Source: Hypericum androsaemum
Taxonomy: Eukaryota; Streptophyta; Magnoliopsida; Malpighiales; Hypericaceae
Direction: 5' to 3'
DNA: 64,000 bases
Assembly: GCA_963995505.1 (NCBI GenBank)
Contig: OZ023188.1
Location: forward strand, 16,443,912-16,507,911
Every line of letters begins with the position of its first letter. Position 1 is the stretch's first letter. This document shows, piece by piece, positions 23,308 through 34,477 of the stretch. Made by a program: the position numbers and the translations under genes. Below the pieces are notes generated by a model. That model saw nothing but the letters and a program-made list of their open reading frames with translations. It did no database searches and was not told the DNA's origin.

Positions 23308-24214
23308 TTTTTGTGTGGAATTGATGAGTGCATGGTACTCATTTATTTAAAGGCAAAATATTACATAAAGTAGAGTCAGGGAAGTCATCCTTCAAAAGTA
23401 AAGTACAGTCATCCGGGGGATCTTCCAATACATGAAAGCCACTGGAAAGGCTAAGGGCAAAGTTCGCTAGCCAGTCTGCTACCTTGTTGCCATCTTGACC
23501 GCAATAGTTGACCTCTATTTACCCGTGAAGGCGGATGAGGTCCTGACACTTGTTCACGAGGACGGTCAGTGGATTTCCACACGCTACCCCCTCGGTAAGG
23601 TACTTGAGAGCTACCATTGAGTCTGTCTCCACGACAACTGGCTTGAATCCTCCTGCCTCCACCATCCGTAACCCTCTCCACAAGCGCCAAACTTCGGAGC
23701 CAATGGCATTGCATATGCCTGAATTTTGGGCGAAGCCCATTATCCATCTTTTCGAGGAGTCTCTTAGGACCCCACCACATCCGGCACTTCCTGGGTTCCC
23801 TTTCGAGTATCCATCGGTATTAAGCTTAAAGTCTCCGCTCGTCGGGGGGGTCCATCTCTTGGTACAACTTTCACTCCGGTCTTGGAAGCCTTGCTTGGAC
23901 ATGATGTTGTTCCATGAGGTTTCAAATTCCTCTGCCTGTGACTTCACGAATCCTATACGGTCAAGGGGGGTCTCATCCCTACCAAATGCCAAGTTGTTTC
24001 TCCACCTCCACAACCACCAACAGGTGGTAGCAAAGAGGGTGTTTCAAGGGGACGAAGACCCTACCTTTTCCTTATGTCTCAAATTCAGCTGGAATCAGGT
24101 CTGCGTGTCTAGAGAGAAGAAAGATCCTTGAGCTTCCGTTGGAAGTAGGGGATACCATGTCGACTTGGCCTTAGGGCAATCCCGGAGGAGATAAATGATC
24201 GACTCCGTCAAGAT
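23308..24214 (-). pseudogene. 5'-truncated LINE fragment: zf-RVT end plus RNase H
   Basis: On the minus strand, from 24214, the frame reads a zinc-finger-of-RT end (LLRDCPKAKSTW). After a break there is an RVT_3-type RNase H domain (24013 to about 23360) with LNTDGYSKGNPGSAG (first Asp), SEVWRLWRGL (Glu), VVVETDSMVAL (second Asp) and, after a TAG at about 23519, NKVADWLANFA. A poly(A) tail is seen as the T run at about 23309-23315. The unit 2 site (about 47485) is empty. Stops and frameshifts make it dead. Confidence 0.8.
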
Positions 24215-25715
24215 TGTGAAGCCGTTAGAATTCCTTTTCCTGCTAGCAGCCAACAAGATTGTAGTTATGTGTGTTTAGTTAATTTCAGGAGCTTTTGCCC
24301 TTTGGCTACTTCTTGCTGTCATGTAGCCTTAGTTAATTGTTTTGGTTAAAATGGTAGGGACACTCAGTGAACCGATTTAATATAGGTCTTAGTCGGTTAA
24401 GATTTTGAACTGTGGCTAAATTTTTTCGTTCAATATTTAACAAAGTAAAATTTTTAAAGGCTTGAACTCGAGTTCATTTAATTAAACAAATAACTCTAGT
24501 TGATCTAATTATATGTTGGTCGTTAATTCAATTAATTAACGGCAGAAAGAATATACTTGATTACTGCAATGGACATCAAGGGCTTACCACATACTTAAAT
24601 AACATTAGGAAATATTGTAAATACAACTTGTCAAAAAGGAGATCATGTTGATCAATACTTAAAAGTTTAGTGACCAAGTGGCCATAATTAATGCGTACCT
24701 TGTACCTTGGAAGATCGTGCCAGACCTTGGCCTATAGATTTGGATGGCCTACCTACAAGCCTAAGATGCAAGTGAGGTGAACTAAAATTCCATTAAAATT
24801 TCTATATATTTTTTGGTCGGTTAAATTTTCTATATTTATATTTAATTCAAAATTTTGAGATAATTAATAAATACATTTATTTTCACTCATATATTTGGTT
24901 CTAAAGCTTACATAATAGGATTATTTCAAGTACAGAGAAAAAAAGAAGAAGAGAGGTTTCATGTCGGTAGACAAGTTTATCTATTTTTTTTTTCCTGAAA
25001 GTTTATAGCACATTCTATGAACTTGAGCCTAATATTTTTAAAGGATATATAATTAATTTTTAAATTTTCTATGAAAATTTGTATAACTAATACATGTTTA
25101 TGGATGAGAAAGAAATTAATTATTTATACTGTGACCTAGGTTGGAACGTGTTGTTGTTGTGAGTATCAAATATTTAATTGGGTTGAGTTGTGTATGGATG
25201 AGTGAGAAATTAATTGTTAATTGTTTAAACCAAACTAATATTACGGTCACATGCAAATCAATATCATTACACATGCAAACCACCCAATGTCACACTAATA
25301 TCACTACACGTGCAAACCAATATCACTTCACATACAAATCAATATTACTTCACATGTAAATCATTATGACCTGATAGATTATTGGCCATCAGATTTAAAC
25401 ATATTCTTTTACAATCGAATTTGATGGCCCAAAATTTAGTCCCACATGAAGACAATTTTTTAAGTTAATCCGATCTCCTCGCATTTTAGATCACTTCATC
25501 TCTGATGGAATCTTCCTGGATGTTTGGAATTTTAAATTCCTTTTACCGAACCTTGGGAATTGAATGTCAGGTTGGGGATTCACATGTGAGCTGTAGATTC
25601 TTTTTTAGGTCTTGTGGAATCGCCAAGTGCTCAGCAAACCTAGAGATCTTGTAGTATGTGTGTAGATAGGAGTTGAAGGACATTTACCCGGAAATTTGAA
25701 GGAGGATAAGTTGAT
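24215..25715. other. No gene; SINE relic and TIR-element relic
   Basis: A minus-strand SINE-like relic lies around 24430-24520, shared with 47655-47760. Bases 25230-25470 repeat CAAACCAATATCACTNCACATG units and end with a gatctgatggcc-type segment. This is the inverted form of the repeats in 13900-14060, so probably the same TIR-element family. Confidence 0.5.
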
Positions 25716-25817
25716 TTTTTTTTTGAAAAGTAAATTTTTATATGATGTCAAAGTTTGAACCCTGAATTTCTTTTAATAGTAACATTTTTTGTGTCACTAG
25801 ACTAAATACTCTTTGAC
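25716..25817 (-). mobile_element. tRNA-derived SINE (shared by both units)
   Basis: 102 bp flanked by AGGAGGATAAGTTGAT (25700-25715) and AGGAGGATAACTTGAT (25818-25833). On the minus strand it has a box A-like TAGTCTAGTGAC, a box B-like GGGTTCAAACT and a terminal A run. The unit 2 copy is at 50205-50307 with the same duplication, so it inserted before the segmental duplication. Confidence 0.75.
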
Positions 25818-25833
25818 AGGAGGATAACTTGAT

Positions 25834-27030
25834 GCTCGGGTGTTTGAATGATGAAGTTTTTTATATTCCGTTTAAACTTTTTAGTTCATTGAATTTCCGA
25901 AAATTTTCGAAACCTCTCAACTTATAAATAAAAATTGTTTCAAGTGATAACAACACTCTATTCTAAATATTAAATAATAAAAATATATCACTCAACTTGT
26001 AAAGTCGTTGACGGTAATCAAAGTTTTCGTACCACCCAAAGAACAAACCATTAAAGTATTATCGGAAAACCGTCCTGCGTCCCCAGCTAGAGGAGAGGAG
26101 AGCCCTTTCCGTTTTTTCTTGTTTTGCTTGATCTTGCTTTTAGCAGCATTGATGCAACTGCGAGGGAATCTGTGAAAACTTTGGCGGCTAATTAACATTA
26201 ATTTAGAGGAGAGAGAATGACCCAACTAGTTTTGGTCTATACTATTTTTTGTCCCCATATTTACTAACCTGACTAATTTAGTTTTTGATTGGATGAGATT
26301 AACGTGATAAATTTTTTTTTAATAAATATTTAACGCTGTTGTATTTTTTAAGGCTCGAACTTAGGCTTAGTTATTAGTTGAGCCAAACTAAGTTGTAAAG
26401 CAGGTTCGTTAACTTTTGCTGAGCGTCCAAATTACGAACAGTGACAAACATGTTAAAGTAACCTAATAATTAGAATGTTATAGTGGGCTGGCAGGCAGGC
26501 TCATGGCGGTAGTGGGGTTGCTCTATGTACGAAAAAAATATCTTTGATGAAATCAGTGGGGCTAAATTGTTAATTGGGCAAAGTATTTGTATTTCTTGAA
26601 TAAAGATAATTTAAATCGAATAAGTTGATTTGACAAAACAAGAAACCATGGGTCTCGACCTTTTGGATGTCTGGTTTTATGGGTTTGCATGGGATTTTTT
26701 TGGGGTGCGAAATGTGGGGCGAGCCCCTACGTATTGCTAAAAAACGGTTACATCTTAGTTGGTGTAGAATGTTTTTTTGCCAGGTTGCGGTTGATAGTTT
26801 TGGTAAAATCTTCACACACAAAAATTGAATGGAAAAAACCCGGGAAAAACACCTTGACGTTAAATCGCTTTACAATATTTTACACCGTCATTGCATCTAG
26901 TTAGGAAATATTTTGGTATTTTTATAGTAGTGATTTTCTGAAAAAGTTGTTGAAATTCAATCTCAAGAACTACTCAATTTGATTTAAGAAACATCAAGTG
27001 TTAATCAATTGTTCTCAAACATATGGCTTT
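25834..27030. other. No gene seen
   Basis: Collinear with 50324-51098 and 52973-53382 of unit 2. A minus-strand SINE-like relic lies at about 26315-26395. Bases 26628-26631 are the empty counterpart of the 51099-52972 solo LTR. Confidence 0.5.
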
Positions 27031-27125
27031 TTTTATATAAAATTTTTACACCATAATATTATCATGATTTGAACCTCGGACCTCCTTAAATTTAACAATG
27101 CATTATGTCGTTAACCTACATGTTC
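27031..27125 (-). mobile_element. tRNA-derived SINE (shared by both units)
   Basis: On the minus strand, TGTAGGTTAACGAC (27107-27120) resembles a tRNA box A and GGTTCAAATCATG (27063-27075) a box B, followed by a T/A-rich tail. The counterpart in unit 2 (53399-53475) is flanked by a 16-bp direct repeat, GGCTATTTTAATTTTT. Confidence 0.65.
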
Positions 27126-28058
27126 ACAGATATTTTAATTTTTAAAACGGAGAAAGTACTGCGAATGGTGGCTTGTGTGATATTGTTGAAAAATAGCCAC
27201 CTACTTCTGACATGATTAATTTCCATAGATAGTACAACATGCTTCGCTTAAATAATTTCGTAAACCCAAATAAGTAAATGATGAAACCGTGAAAAAAAAT
27301 GCACGAGAAGACAGTCAAGTACTAAAGAATATAATATATCAAACTATACTATTTAGGTGCACAATATAAGATCTAATGTAACGACGAGAGGATCCCAGAC
27401 CATCACGTACTTTATACATAAAAAATATCAAAAAGACGGGCAAAAATGATCATGGTTGCTATAAATATTATATTAACATGCATGGGCCAAGGAGAGAGAC
27501 ACAGAGAATATGGAGAATTTAGCCTTTTTTGTCTTTTGAATGGTTAAGCTCTTCCTTTAATTCACGAGACGAGAGGTAGGGGATGAACACTTATTATAAA
27601 CCATCCAATACTCGATCACTTTGGCCTCATTCTTGTCTGTTTATATACTCATAAAGGGAATCTTGCCCACAAACAGGGACTTGATCTCACATGGACTTGT
27701 CGTTTTTGAAACTTTTTAAACCACACGAATTCGAATATCCATTTGACCGACTAATCCAGATTTAAAACATGTAAAATTTTAAATGATAAAAAAGTTCTCC
27801 AAAAAATTATTTTACACTCATATTTTCCAATAGCTCAAATTTGATATTTTTGATTAGACTAAAATAACTTCATTAACTACATTGCCATTTTTTTAACCTT
27901 AGAATATTCAAATTAATTTTATATGTACTAGTAGCGTTAAAGGCCACTTGGAAGCACCGGTATAAATATCCACATAGCACTATTGAAGGTTTTAGGTCCA
28001 CTTCTTAAACCCTTGATTACATATAGCATTAGAAGATAGGAGTCATTTTTCCCTTGCA

Positions 28059-28065
28059 TATAAAC
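28059..28065 (+). promoter_or_regulatory. TATA box of CEP-C
   Basis: TATAAAC lies 60 bp upstream of the ATG and is conserved at CEP-C' (GCATATAAACTC). A second TATAAATA further up (GGTATAAATATCC, about 27958-27972) is the one that a MITE abuts in unit 2. Confidence 0.5.
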
Positions 28066-28118
28066 TCAAAAGAAATTATCTTATTCAACCCTTCACAGGA
28101 AAAAAAATCTTTGCAATT

Positions 28119-28412
28119 ATGGCAACCATAAGAGGACTGGGTTCTTGCTACATTCTAATTATTGTGATTTTATTAGCTCGTGAAGTAGTGGAATTGGAAG
28201 CCAGGCATTTGAAGCCTCACCATCATAATTGCAAGAAATGTGCACTTCAGAGTGAGAGCAACTTGAAGGAGCCAAAGTTGGAGAAAGGTGGTCTAAATGA
28301 TAAGGGTTTTGGTGGAAATCAAGATCGGTTGAGTAAGTTTGAATATGTTGATGATTTTCATCCTACGGCTCCCGGCCACAGTCCGGGTATCGGTCACTCC
28401 ATCAACAATTAA
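28119..28412 (+). CDS. CEP hormone precursor, type C
   Basis: A 97-residue precursor. Residues 1-28 are a signal peptide (CYILIIVILLA core) followed by LEARHLK. The prodomain is basic and His-rich with a CKKC pair (NCKKCA at 38-43) not seen in types A or B. The CEP motif at 79-93 is DFHPTAPGHSPGIGH, followed by SINN and a TAA stop. It differs from consensus by His in place of Arg at motif position 3, a change shared with CEP-C' and so older than the duplication. All three hydroxylatable prolines and the terminal Gly-His are kept. Single exon. Confidence 0.93.
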   Translation: MATIRGLGSCYILIIVILLAREVVELEARHLKPHHHNCKKCALQSESNLKEPKLEKGGLNDKGFGGNQDRLSKFEYVDDFHPTAPGHSPGIGHSINN

Positions 28413-30344
28413 CGCACCCGAAAAATTCTGATTTATTCGAATTTGAATTAGTTGTACATGATGTTTCTTTATTTAGTTGGACATGATCAGATTTTCTCTA
28501 TCCTGATGAACTTGGAGTTTGTAGGGGTGTGGAGATAAAGTAATCAGGCATGTCCTCCTAGTTTCCTCAATTTATTACCCACGTAATCTCTCTGGATGTA
28601 TATATAAGAAATCAAATGTCATTTTGTACATTTTCCTATTGGTGATATTTACTTTCTACCTTATTTTTTTTAATGCAAACATGCTATGCTTCTAATTTTG
28701 GCTCTTTTCTCTTTGGGTTAGTTCTATAATGGTAGGTGAAAATATAATTTGACCATTGATCTTTTAATAAAATTTATAAAAAAAAATAAAATATGTCAGA
28801 AAAAAATTCTTGGATCATAAAATTATCATTATAAAATTTTAATAATTGAATATATTGAGTGTAAATTTTTTATACCTTAAAGATTCAGTTGGCGTGCTAT
28901 ATGCACGAGGCCAGATGGGTCCGTTTTTTCAACGTTTCATTTTATTAATCACGAGCAATGTTACTGTCCTTTTCTGTGGAAAGCTCAAAACGTTGCTTTT
29001 ATCTCGAAACTTGAAAACGATTTTATATTTACAACATTAATTCGCAAACTAAATCATGAATTTTGTCAATTTATTTTAGGTCTTTGTATTTTCAAGTTAA
29101 ATAAATTGTAGCTGAAGTTTACACGACTTATATTATATATTAACGCAATATAAATTTTTATCTCGCGTTATCTGATACTTTAGATACGGCACCACTGGTA
29201 TCATTGGTACAACACTTTTTGGTGAATATTTATTGAGAAAATATCATTTCATTTATCAAAAAAAAATTTTGTGTCTCGCATATCATGAATAAAGCGAAAG
29301 GTAGTGAATAGATCTTATTCTGATGTTGTATTTAACTTAATACCTCTGGCATAATGTGTATATTAAGTCTAATAATTCATTGCAATAGGCTAATTATACT
29401 CTACTAATTCATTGTAATTCATTTCACGCCTTGTATTAACCATCGGGGTAAGAAAGTAAAATTGTAGTTACTTAAAAGAAAGTCATCAATGAATAGGAAG
29501 TGCGAGTTTTTCTTTGAAGTAGAGAGGCAGTTGAATGTATATAATTTTATCATTTATAAAAGAGGCCCAAAGCCGCCAAGTTACATGAACAATGTTGACA
29601 TTCCTAAAGCGTATAAACTATACTCATTCCCACTGGGATTATGCTGTCCCGCTCGCTGTGTACCATTGAAATTAATTTACATCTTCGTTTATATTTCAGA
29701 TATTTCCATCGAATAACTATTCTAAATTTAAGCTAGGTCCAACATCTCACAAAATTATATTGGAGACTACAGAGGTTAGGGTTACTTCAAGGATTAATGC
29801 AATGAAAAAAATGTTGTTTTTATAAGTAGATATGATTATATTCCCTCAGTAAAATTTACACCCTATGGACGCCATGGTAAGACTATTCGCCAGATGCAAA
29901 ACATTAATTACATGAGGTCATTTGACAATTCAAGAAGTAAAAAAAATCTTGCCTACTGAAGTTGTGATTGTTATTAATATATTTTTTTGTCATTTGAATA
30001 TGGCAAAGAAATAATTTTAATTTATTGATAAGCTTTTTGCTCACATGAACATAGACAAAATTTTTTTTTGGTGTTTATGTATTTATTGACCAAAAACTTA
30101 ATTTTAATAACTTTAGAGCTAAAAAATAGTTAAGTCGTCTTATAAAATAATCTCTCTAAAATGATTTGATCCTAGTAATATAAGAGAGGTTATATTGTCA
30201 AAGTCAAGACCTTCTTAATTGTACTTTTTATATTGATAAAATCAGAACTCAAAACTTTACTATAAATATCTAAGTCATTTATCACTTCAACAAACTTTCG
30301 TACCATAATTAATTGATGATATAATGATACTAGATTTCATCAAC
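28413..30344. other. 3' flank of CEP-C and spacer between the units
   Basis: 28413-29020 matches the DNA on both sides of the copia element in unit 2 (55001-55173 and 63546-64000). The intact insertion site is ATTACCCACGTAAT near 28570. About 1.3 kb (29021-30344) separates the two units and holds no recognised gene, only a pogo-like tip relic at about 30150-30200. Confidence 0.6.
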
Positions 30345-30539
30345 AGTAAATATGGAACAACGCATGACAGAGTAAGGGAATCTTTGCCCCCGACCATTCA
30401 TTTTTCAAGTTTACAAGTCACGTCTACCTACCCATCTCACTCAAACTTATTAATAAACTTGGTTAACACAAAAGAGGTACTTTAGGGCTTAACTCTCACA
30501 TGCATCTCTCTTTCCCGCTCCTATAAATGCCTCTAAGCT

Positions 30540-32890
30540 TGAAGGTCTTGACTAAAATTTTGGTAATGCGATTAGGGGTTATTGCGTGTTGTTGTTATCT
30601 AATCTCCAGTTTGGGTTCGTGTCGGGCAGGCGTATTCAAGATTGTATCATTTTGGCCTCAAAAGGGGTAAATTATTTGGACATGAGAACTTCAAGATGGA
30701 ATATGGCCATAAAAATTGATATCCGTAAAGCTTTTGATACTTTGAATTAGAACTTTTTGCTAGCGGTGCTGCAAAAATGGGGTTTTGATGTTTGATTTGT
30801 TTCTATGGTAAGAAGTATCCTAGACTTGGCTAAATTGTCTATGTTGGTTGATGGAGTTTCGACAGGCTACTTTAGCTGCTATCGAGGAGTGCGTCAGGGC
30901 GATCCTCTTTCGCCTTTGCTGTTTTGTTTGGCTGAGGAGGTGTTGAGTAGGCGGCTTCAGGTGGCTACCGAGACAGGTGAACTGATGGGATTTCAGGTGG
31001 CCAGGGGGTGGATTTCCCTTCTCATTTATTGTTTGCTGATGATGTGATGATTTTTTACAAGGCTACAAGGGGTAATTGTAGTATTTTATTGGACATCTTA
31101 CACGAATATGCTGAGTGCTCGGGCCAACACTTTAATCCTCACAAGTCTAGGGTTTATTTTGGTCCCAGAATGAGGCGATTCTTGAGGAATCAGATTCAGG
31201 CACGTTTGGACATAGCGGAGGGTTCTTTTCCCTTCACCTATCTGGGGGTGCCTCTCTTCTTTGGTTCCCCGCGGAGGACTTATCTACAGAGTACAGCTGA
31301 CATCATCATTGCCAAGTTTGATAAATGGAAAGGTTTGTCTCTCTCTATGGCGGGTCGGGTGTGTCTTATGCAATCAGTGATTCAAAGCTCTTTGACCCAT
31401 TCGATGATGATTTATGAATGGCTAGTTGCACTTTTGAAGTAGGTTCAATCCTGTATTCGCAACTTTGTTTAGTCAGGTGACATTCATAAGAGAGGAGCAT
31501 GTACTGTTGCTTGGGCCAAGGTTTGTGCACCTAAGGAGGAGAGAGGGCTTGGTCTTCGGTCTTTGTTCCAGATGAATAAGGCCTTTCTTACGTGGTTAAA
31601 TTGGGATGTGTTGTTTGGTTCGTCCTCTTTTAGTGGTGTTCTTCGTGATAGACTTTGTAGATCGGATCAGAGGGAGTTACGGGTACATATGCGCTATTCT
31701 ATTTTAAAGGGGATTAGAAGTTATTTTACAGATGTTTGTGAGTTTGCGGTTTATTTGGTTGGAGAAGATTCTACAACAGGATTCTGGTTAGATAATTGGC
31801 TTGGTTATGTCCTGGCTGACAGGCTCGAGATTCCAGATCATCTCTGACATCTCTGTTTTCAACCAGTTGCAAAATATTGGTCTGAGTGCAGATGGATTAT
31901 TCATCCGAATTTTCGAGATAAGTTCCCTGACATTGTTGCACATATCATAGCTTACAGGGTGGGCCCTCCCGATAGTGATGAGGTCATTTGGTCTCATGCT
32001 TCATATGGCATGGTTTCAGCTAAGCTAGCTGTAACGCCCCGAACCACACCGTTCAAGTCGAGGTCGCTCTGATACCAAATATAACGCCCCGTGATCTGAC
32101 CGACTGACTCCACAGACCAACATGGATCTTTTCCAGCGTACTTTGTCTTCACTTGTACGCATCCTGAAAAACTTCCCAGGAGGTCACCCATCCTGATCCT
32201 ACTCCCGGCCAAACGCGTTTAACCTTGGAGTTCTCTCAGGATGTGTGCCAGAAAAGAATGTGCACCTTGTTGATATGGATAGTACCAATCAAATTACTTA
32301 AGACTTTCAGACAGAACATATTCATTTTTGGGATATCACACTGGCGTATAACCATTTAAGGCCAGCTTTTCCAAAAGTCAACTGGAGCAAGTGGATCTGG
32401 GCTTCCTTCATCCCGGTGAGGCGTTCACTGATGGTTTGGCGTGCGCTAATGGGGTGCCTCCCCACGTTAGGTTCATTGCGACGTAGGGGCTTCATTGGTC
32501 CCTCTTCTTGCTGTTTCTGCCTGGATAGTGAAGAAAGTACAGATCATGTCCTCATCACGTGCAATTTTGCTAAAGAGGTCTGGCGGAGATGATTGCAGCT
32601 TTCATTGCGGTGGAGACAGCACATGTGCAGGGTTGGCATCAGCTCTGGCTGGAGACTGTCTCTACTTATGTATTTTTTCTTTTTAAGTTCAGGTTGATTT
32701 TGGTTCTATGGCAATTCAGGACACAGTGGTTGCAGGTGCAGGATTGTTTGCGAGCTATGGAATTTTGAGTTTCTCATATTTTCAGGGAAGGAAATGCCGT
32801 GGCCGATGCTTTATCTAAACTTCTTTTTGATGGGTGGTGGTCGAATGCCCTTGATTTCCTACTTCGTTATGTAGGGCGGGACTTATCTAT
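30540..32890 (+). pseudogene. LINE ORF2 remnant: RT, zf-RVT, RNase H
   Basis: In order: QFGFVSGRRIQDCIILASKG (from 30607), the RT palm Asp in KIDIRKAFDTLN, then RQGDPLSPLLFCLAEEV (about 30890-30945). After a frameshift near 31010 comes the FADD box (HLLFADDVMIFYKA, 31023-31064), thumb-like YLGVPLFFGSPRRTY and AGRVCLMQSVIQS. A zf-RVT region follows (VWRALMGCLPTLGSLRRRG, CCFCL, STDHVLITCNFAKEVW, about 32430-32590), then an RNase H end with REGNAVADALSKL (about 32788). Several stops (TAG about 30748, TGA about 30795, TAG 31440) show it is dead. It is an L1-type ORF2 with its endonuclease lost. Confidence 0.85.
32029..32240 (-). mobile_element. Cassandra-type TRIM remnant with 5S rRNA-like sequence
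   Basis: Reading the minus strand from about 32235: AACTCCAAGGTTAAACGCG corresponds to the 5S rRNA region around box A, and GGATGGGTGACCTCCTGGG to the intermediate element and box C. Further on is GGGGCGTTATA, then TGGTATCAGAGC (32077-32066), an exact initiator-Met tRNA primer binding site. A second GGGGCGTTACA lies at 32039-32029, ending in CA like an LTR. So a 5S-bearing LTR, its PBS and the tip of the second LTR survive, with the middle deleted. The first 35-40 bases of the 5S-like region are missing. Confidence 0.8.
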
Positions 32891-33542
32891 TTCTCCACAT
32901 TTTCGTTTCACTTCATGATTTATGTGAGTTTGTGCAGGGGCGTCAGGGATTGGAGGTTGATTATGCTTAACTCGTGTAATAGGTACTCGCAGTTCCAATA
33001 AATTTTTAGGCCCTCTTTTTCCCTGCCGTTTGGTCGCGACATAGTTTTTTACAGAGGCCCCCAGCTGCAACCACACATGGTAGGTATGTGGGATTTCCAT
33101 TTTTTCTTCTCTCCCCGAGGTGGGAGGGTGGGTGACATCCCTTGCATGGGATATCTCGCGGCTAGGATTGTAGGCGCTCAGTTATTGGACTGCTATTTGA
33201 TTTCTAGGCCCCCAAATTGCCAACTTGTGGATTCAGCTGGGTTAGTGGATAGGTGGAGACCTCCCGGCCTATTGGCTAGGGATGTCACTCTGACTGCCCG
33301 ACCTGTGGGTTTCAGCGGAGTAGGTCTTAGAGTTTTTGGGTACTTCTCTGGTCTGTTGATCAGGGGTTCCTACCCCTTTGGACTGCCCGGAACGTGGGAT
33401 CAGCAGGGATAGGTCCTAAGTTTTCCGTGTTTCTGTACTCTCTTTTCTTTTCCTTAATAAATTATTTTTTCCGCCAAAAAAAAATTACCCTAAGGCTACA
33501 TTGTTAAGCAACTTGCTTCACCTTCTCTTCTAGCATCTTATC

Positions 33543-33977
33543 ATGGCCCTAAAGGGAACATTTTGTGCTTGTATTCTCTACACTCTCGTTTTGTTCCTAG
33601 TAATTCTTCCCATTGACGGGAGGCATTTGAAGTTGGATAGTAATTACTCAGCCCCAAGGACGTTTCATGGTCATGATCACAATGACATGAGCGCGGACGC
33701 TGTTTCGGCTTCACCACCATCACCACCCGCGGCCCCATCCGGCAGGGACGCTGGCGAGCATCAGGTGTCACCTCCTTCTCCGCCGGCAACACCGGGCTGC
33801 AGTACAAATGACTTTAGGCCCACTGCTCCTGGCCATAGCCCTGGCATTGGCCATTCTACCGAAAACTATGGCAAAATGTTGACTACAAGTACTCTCTCCA
33901 ATATTATATCCCCATGCAAGCATCAAATTATTATTCTCTTTATTTTGTTGGAAGATGTTGTATTTTATTGTTTCTAG
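33543..33977 (+). CDS. CEP precursor, type A', stop-loss and displaced promoter
   Basis: 144 residues. Residues 1-104 parallel CEP-A (signal peptide 1-26, GRHLK, Pro/Ser-rich prodomain) and end in the perfect motif DFRPTAPGHSPGIGH at 90-104. Four residues later the CEP-A stop TAG is TAT. The frame then runs 35 codons further through former 3' UTR to a TAG at 33975-33977. The added tail ends in a hydrophobic stretch (HQIIILFILLEDVVFYCF) that could act as a membrane segment or disturb C-terminal processing. The ancestral TATA box is now about 3 kb upstream, across a LINE. The hormone motif is untouched. It is either a young pseudogene or a gene with a new promoter and C terminus; transcript data would decide. 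Confidence 0.8.
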   Translation: MALKGTFCACILYTLVLFLVILPIDGRHLKLDSNYSAPRTFHGHDHNDMSADAVSASPPSPPAAPSGRDAGEHQVSPPSPPATPGCSTNDFRPTAPGHSPGIGHSTENYGKMLTTSTLSNIISPCKHQIIILFILLEDVVFYCF

Positions 33978-34477
33978 TTCAGGTTTAATCCATTTAGAAA
34001 ACAGAAAAAAGAAGAAGCACCTTTGGGTGCAAAGATGTGCAGGAGGTGTGTTTGTCTAGGGTTAATTGAAATGGCCAGGAAGGTGCATGGTCATAAATAT
34101 GTATCTCTGCTTGTGTATATATTTTTTATTAATCAATTGAATTTCACTTGACTTTAGATATCCTGATTTTTATAATTATCTCTATTTGTTTTAGATATCC
34201 TTTGCCACTTTAGCTTGTCTTGATAAATTAAACCGTTTGGAATCTGTAGCTGTGATTTTGAATTGAGTAAATCTATCAATTTTCAAATACACGCATTAAA
34301 TTTAAACGCTATAATTTCCATATAATTTGGTATAGCCCACGATTGATACTTCAAATGTTTTTCAAATAATGGTAGGGCTTACGAATTTCATTATTTCTCT
34401 CAAATTTTATCGTGTCAACGTGCCGAAAATTTTGGAAGTTGCCCGAGTCTTCAGCTTCTCAATGAGGTGTCAATGGG

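Larger units (their letters stand above)
6430..29020 (+). repeat. Segmental duplication unit 1 (CEP-A, B, C)
   Basis: Collinear with unit 2 (30345 to the window end). Recognisable similarity begins near GGAATCTTTGCCCCCGACCA (about 6460 and 30378) and is still strong at 28880-29010 against 63865-64000. The order of CEP-A, CEP-B and CEP-C and most intergenic DNA is shared. Insertions private to unit 1: 8432-10877, about 13800-15355, the 16500-17490 block with its solo LTR, 19144-20445, 21051-21952 and 23308-24214. The start is fuzzy by 50-100 bp. Confidence 0.9.
30540..33484 (+). mobile_element. 5'-truncated LINE inserted in the CEP-A' promoter
   Basis: It starts abruptly inside the reverse transcriptase and ends in poly(A) at about 33476-33484. 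The left junction is 11-20 bp after the old TATA box (30520-30529); the right junction is 58 bp before the CEP-A' ATG. No target duplication is seen. Instead about 48 bp present in CEP-A (from CGTAGCTCTACAAG to TACTTAA) are missing, so the insertion was accompanied or followed by a small deletion over the expected transcription start. A Cassandra-type remnant is nested at 32029-32240. Confidence 0.85.

Noticed and set aside
32120..32235. A 5S rRNA gene
   Set aside because: It is truncated at the 5' end and diverged, and it is linked to a primer binding site and LTR tips; it is a Cassandra-type element.
33077..33412. 111-codon plus-strand ORF just upstream of CEP-A'
   Set aside because: Lies in the 3' UTR of the LINE, after the RNase H end and before its poly(A); no domain.
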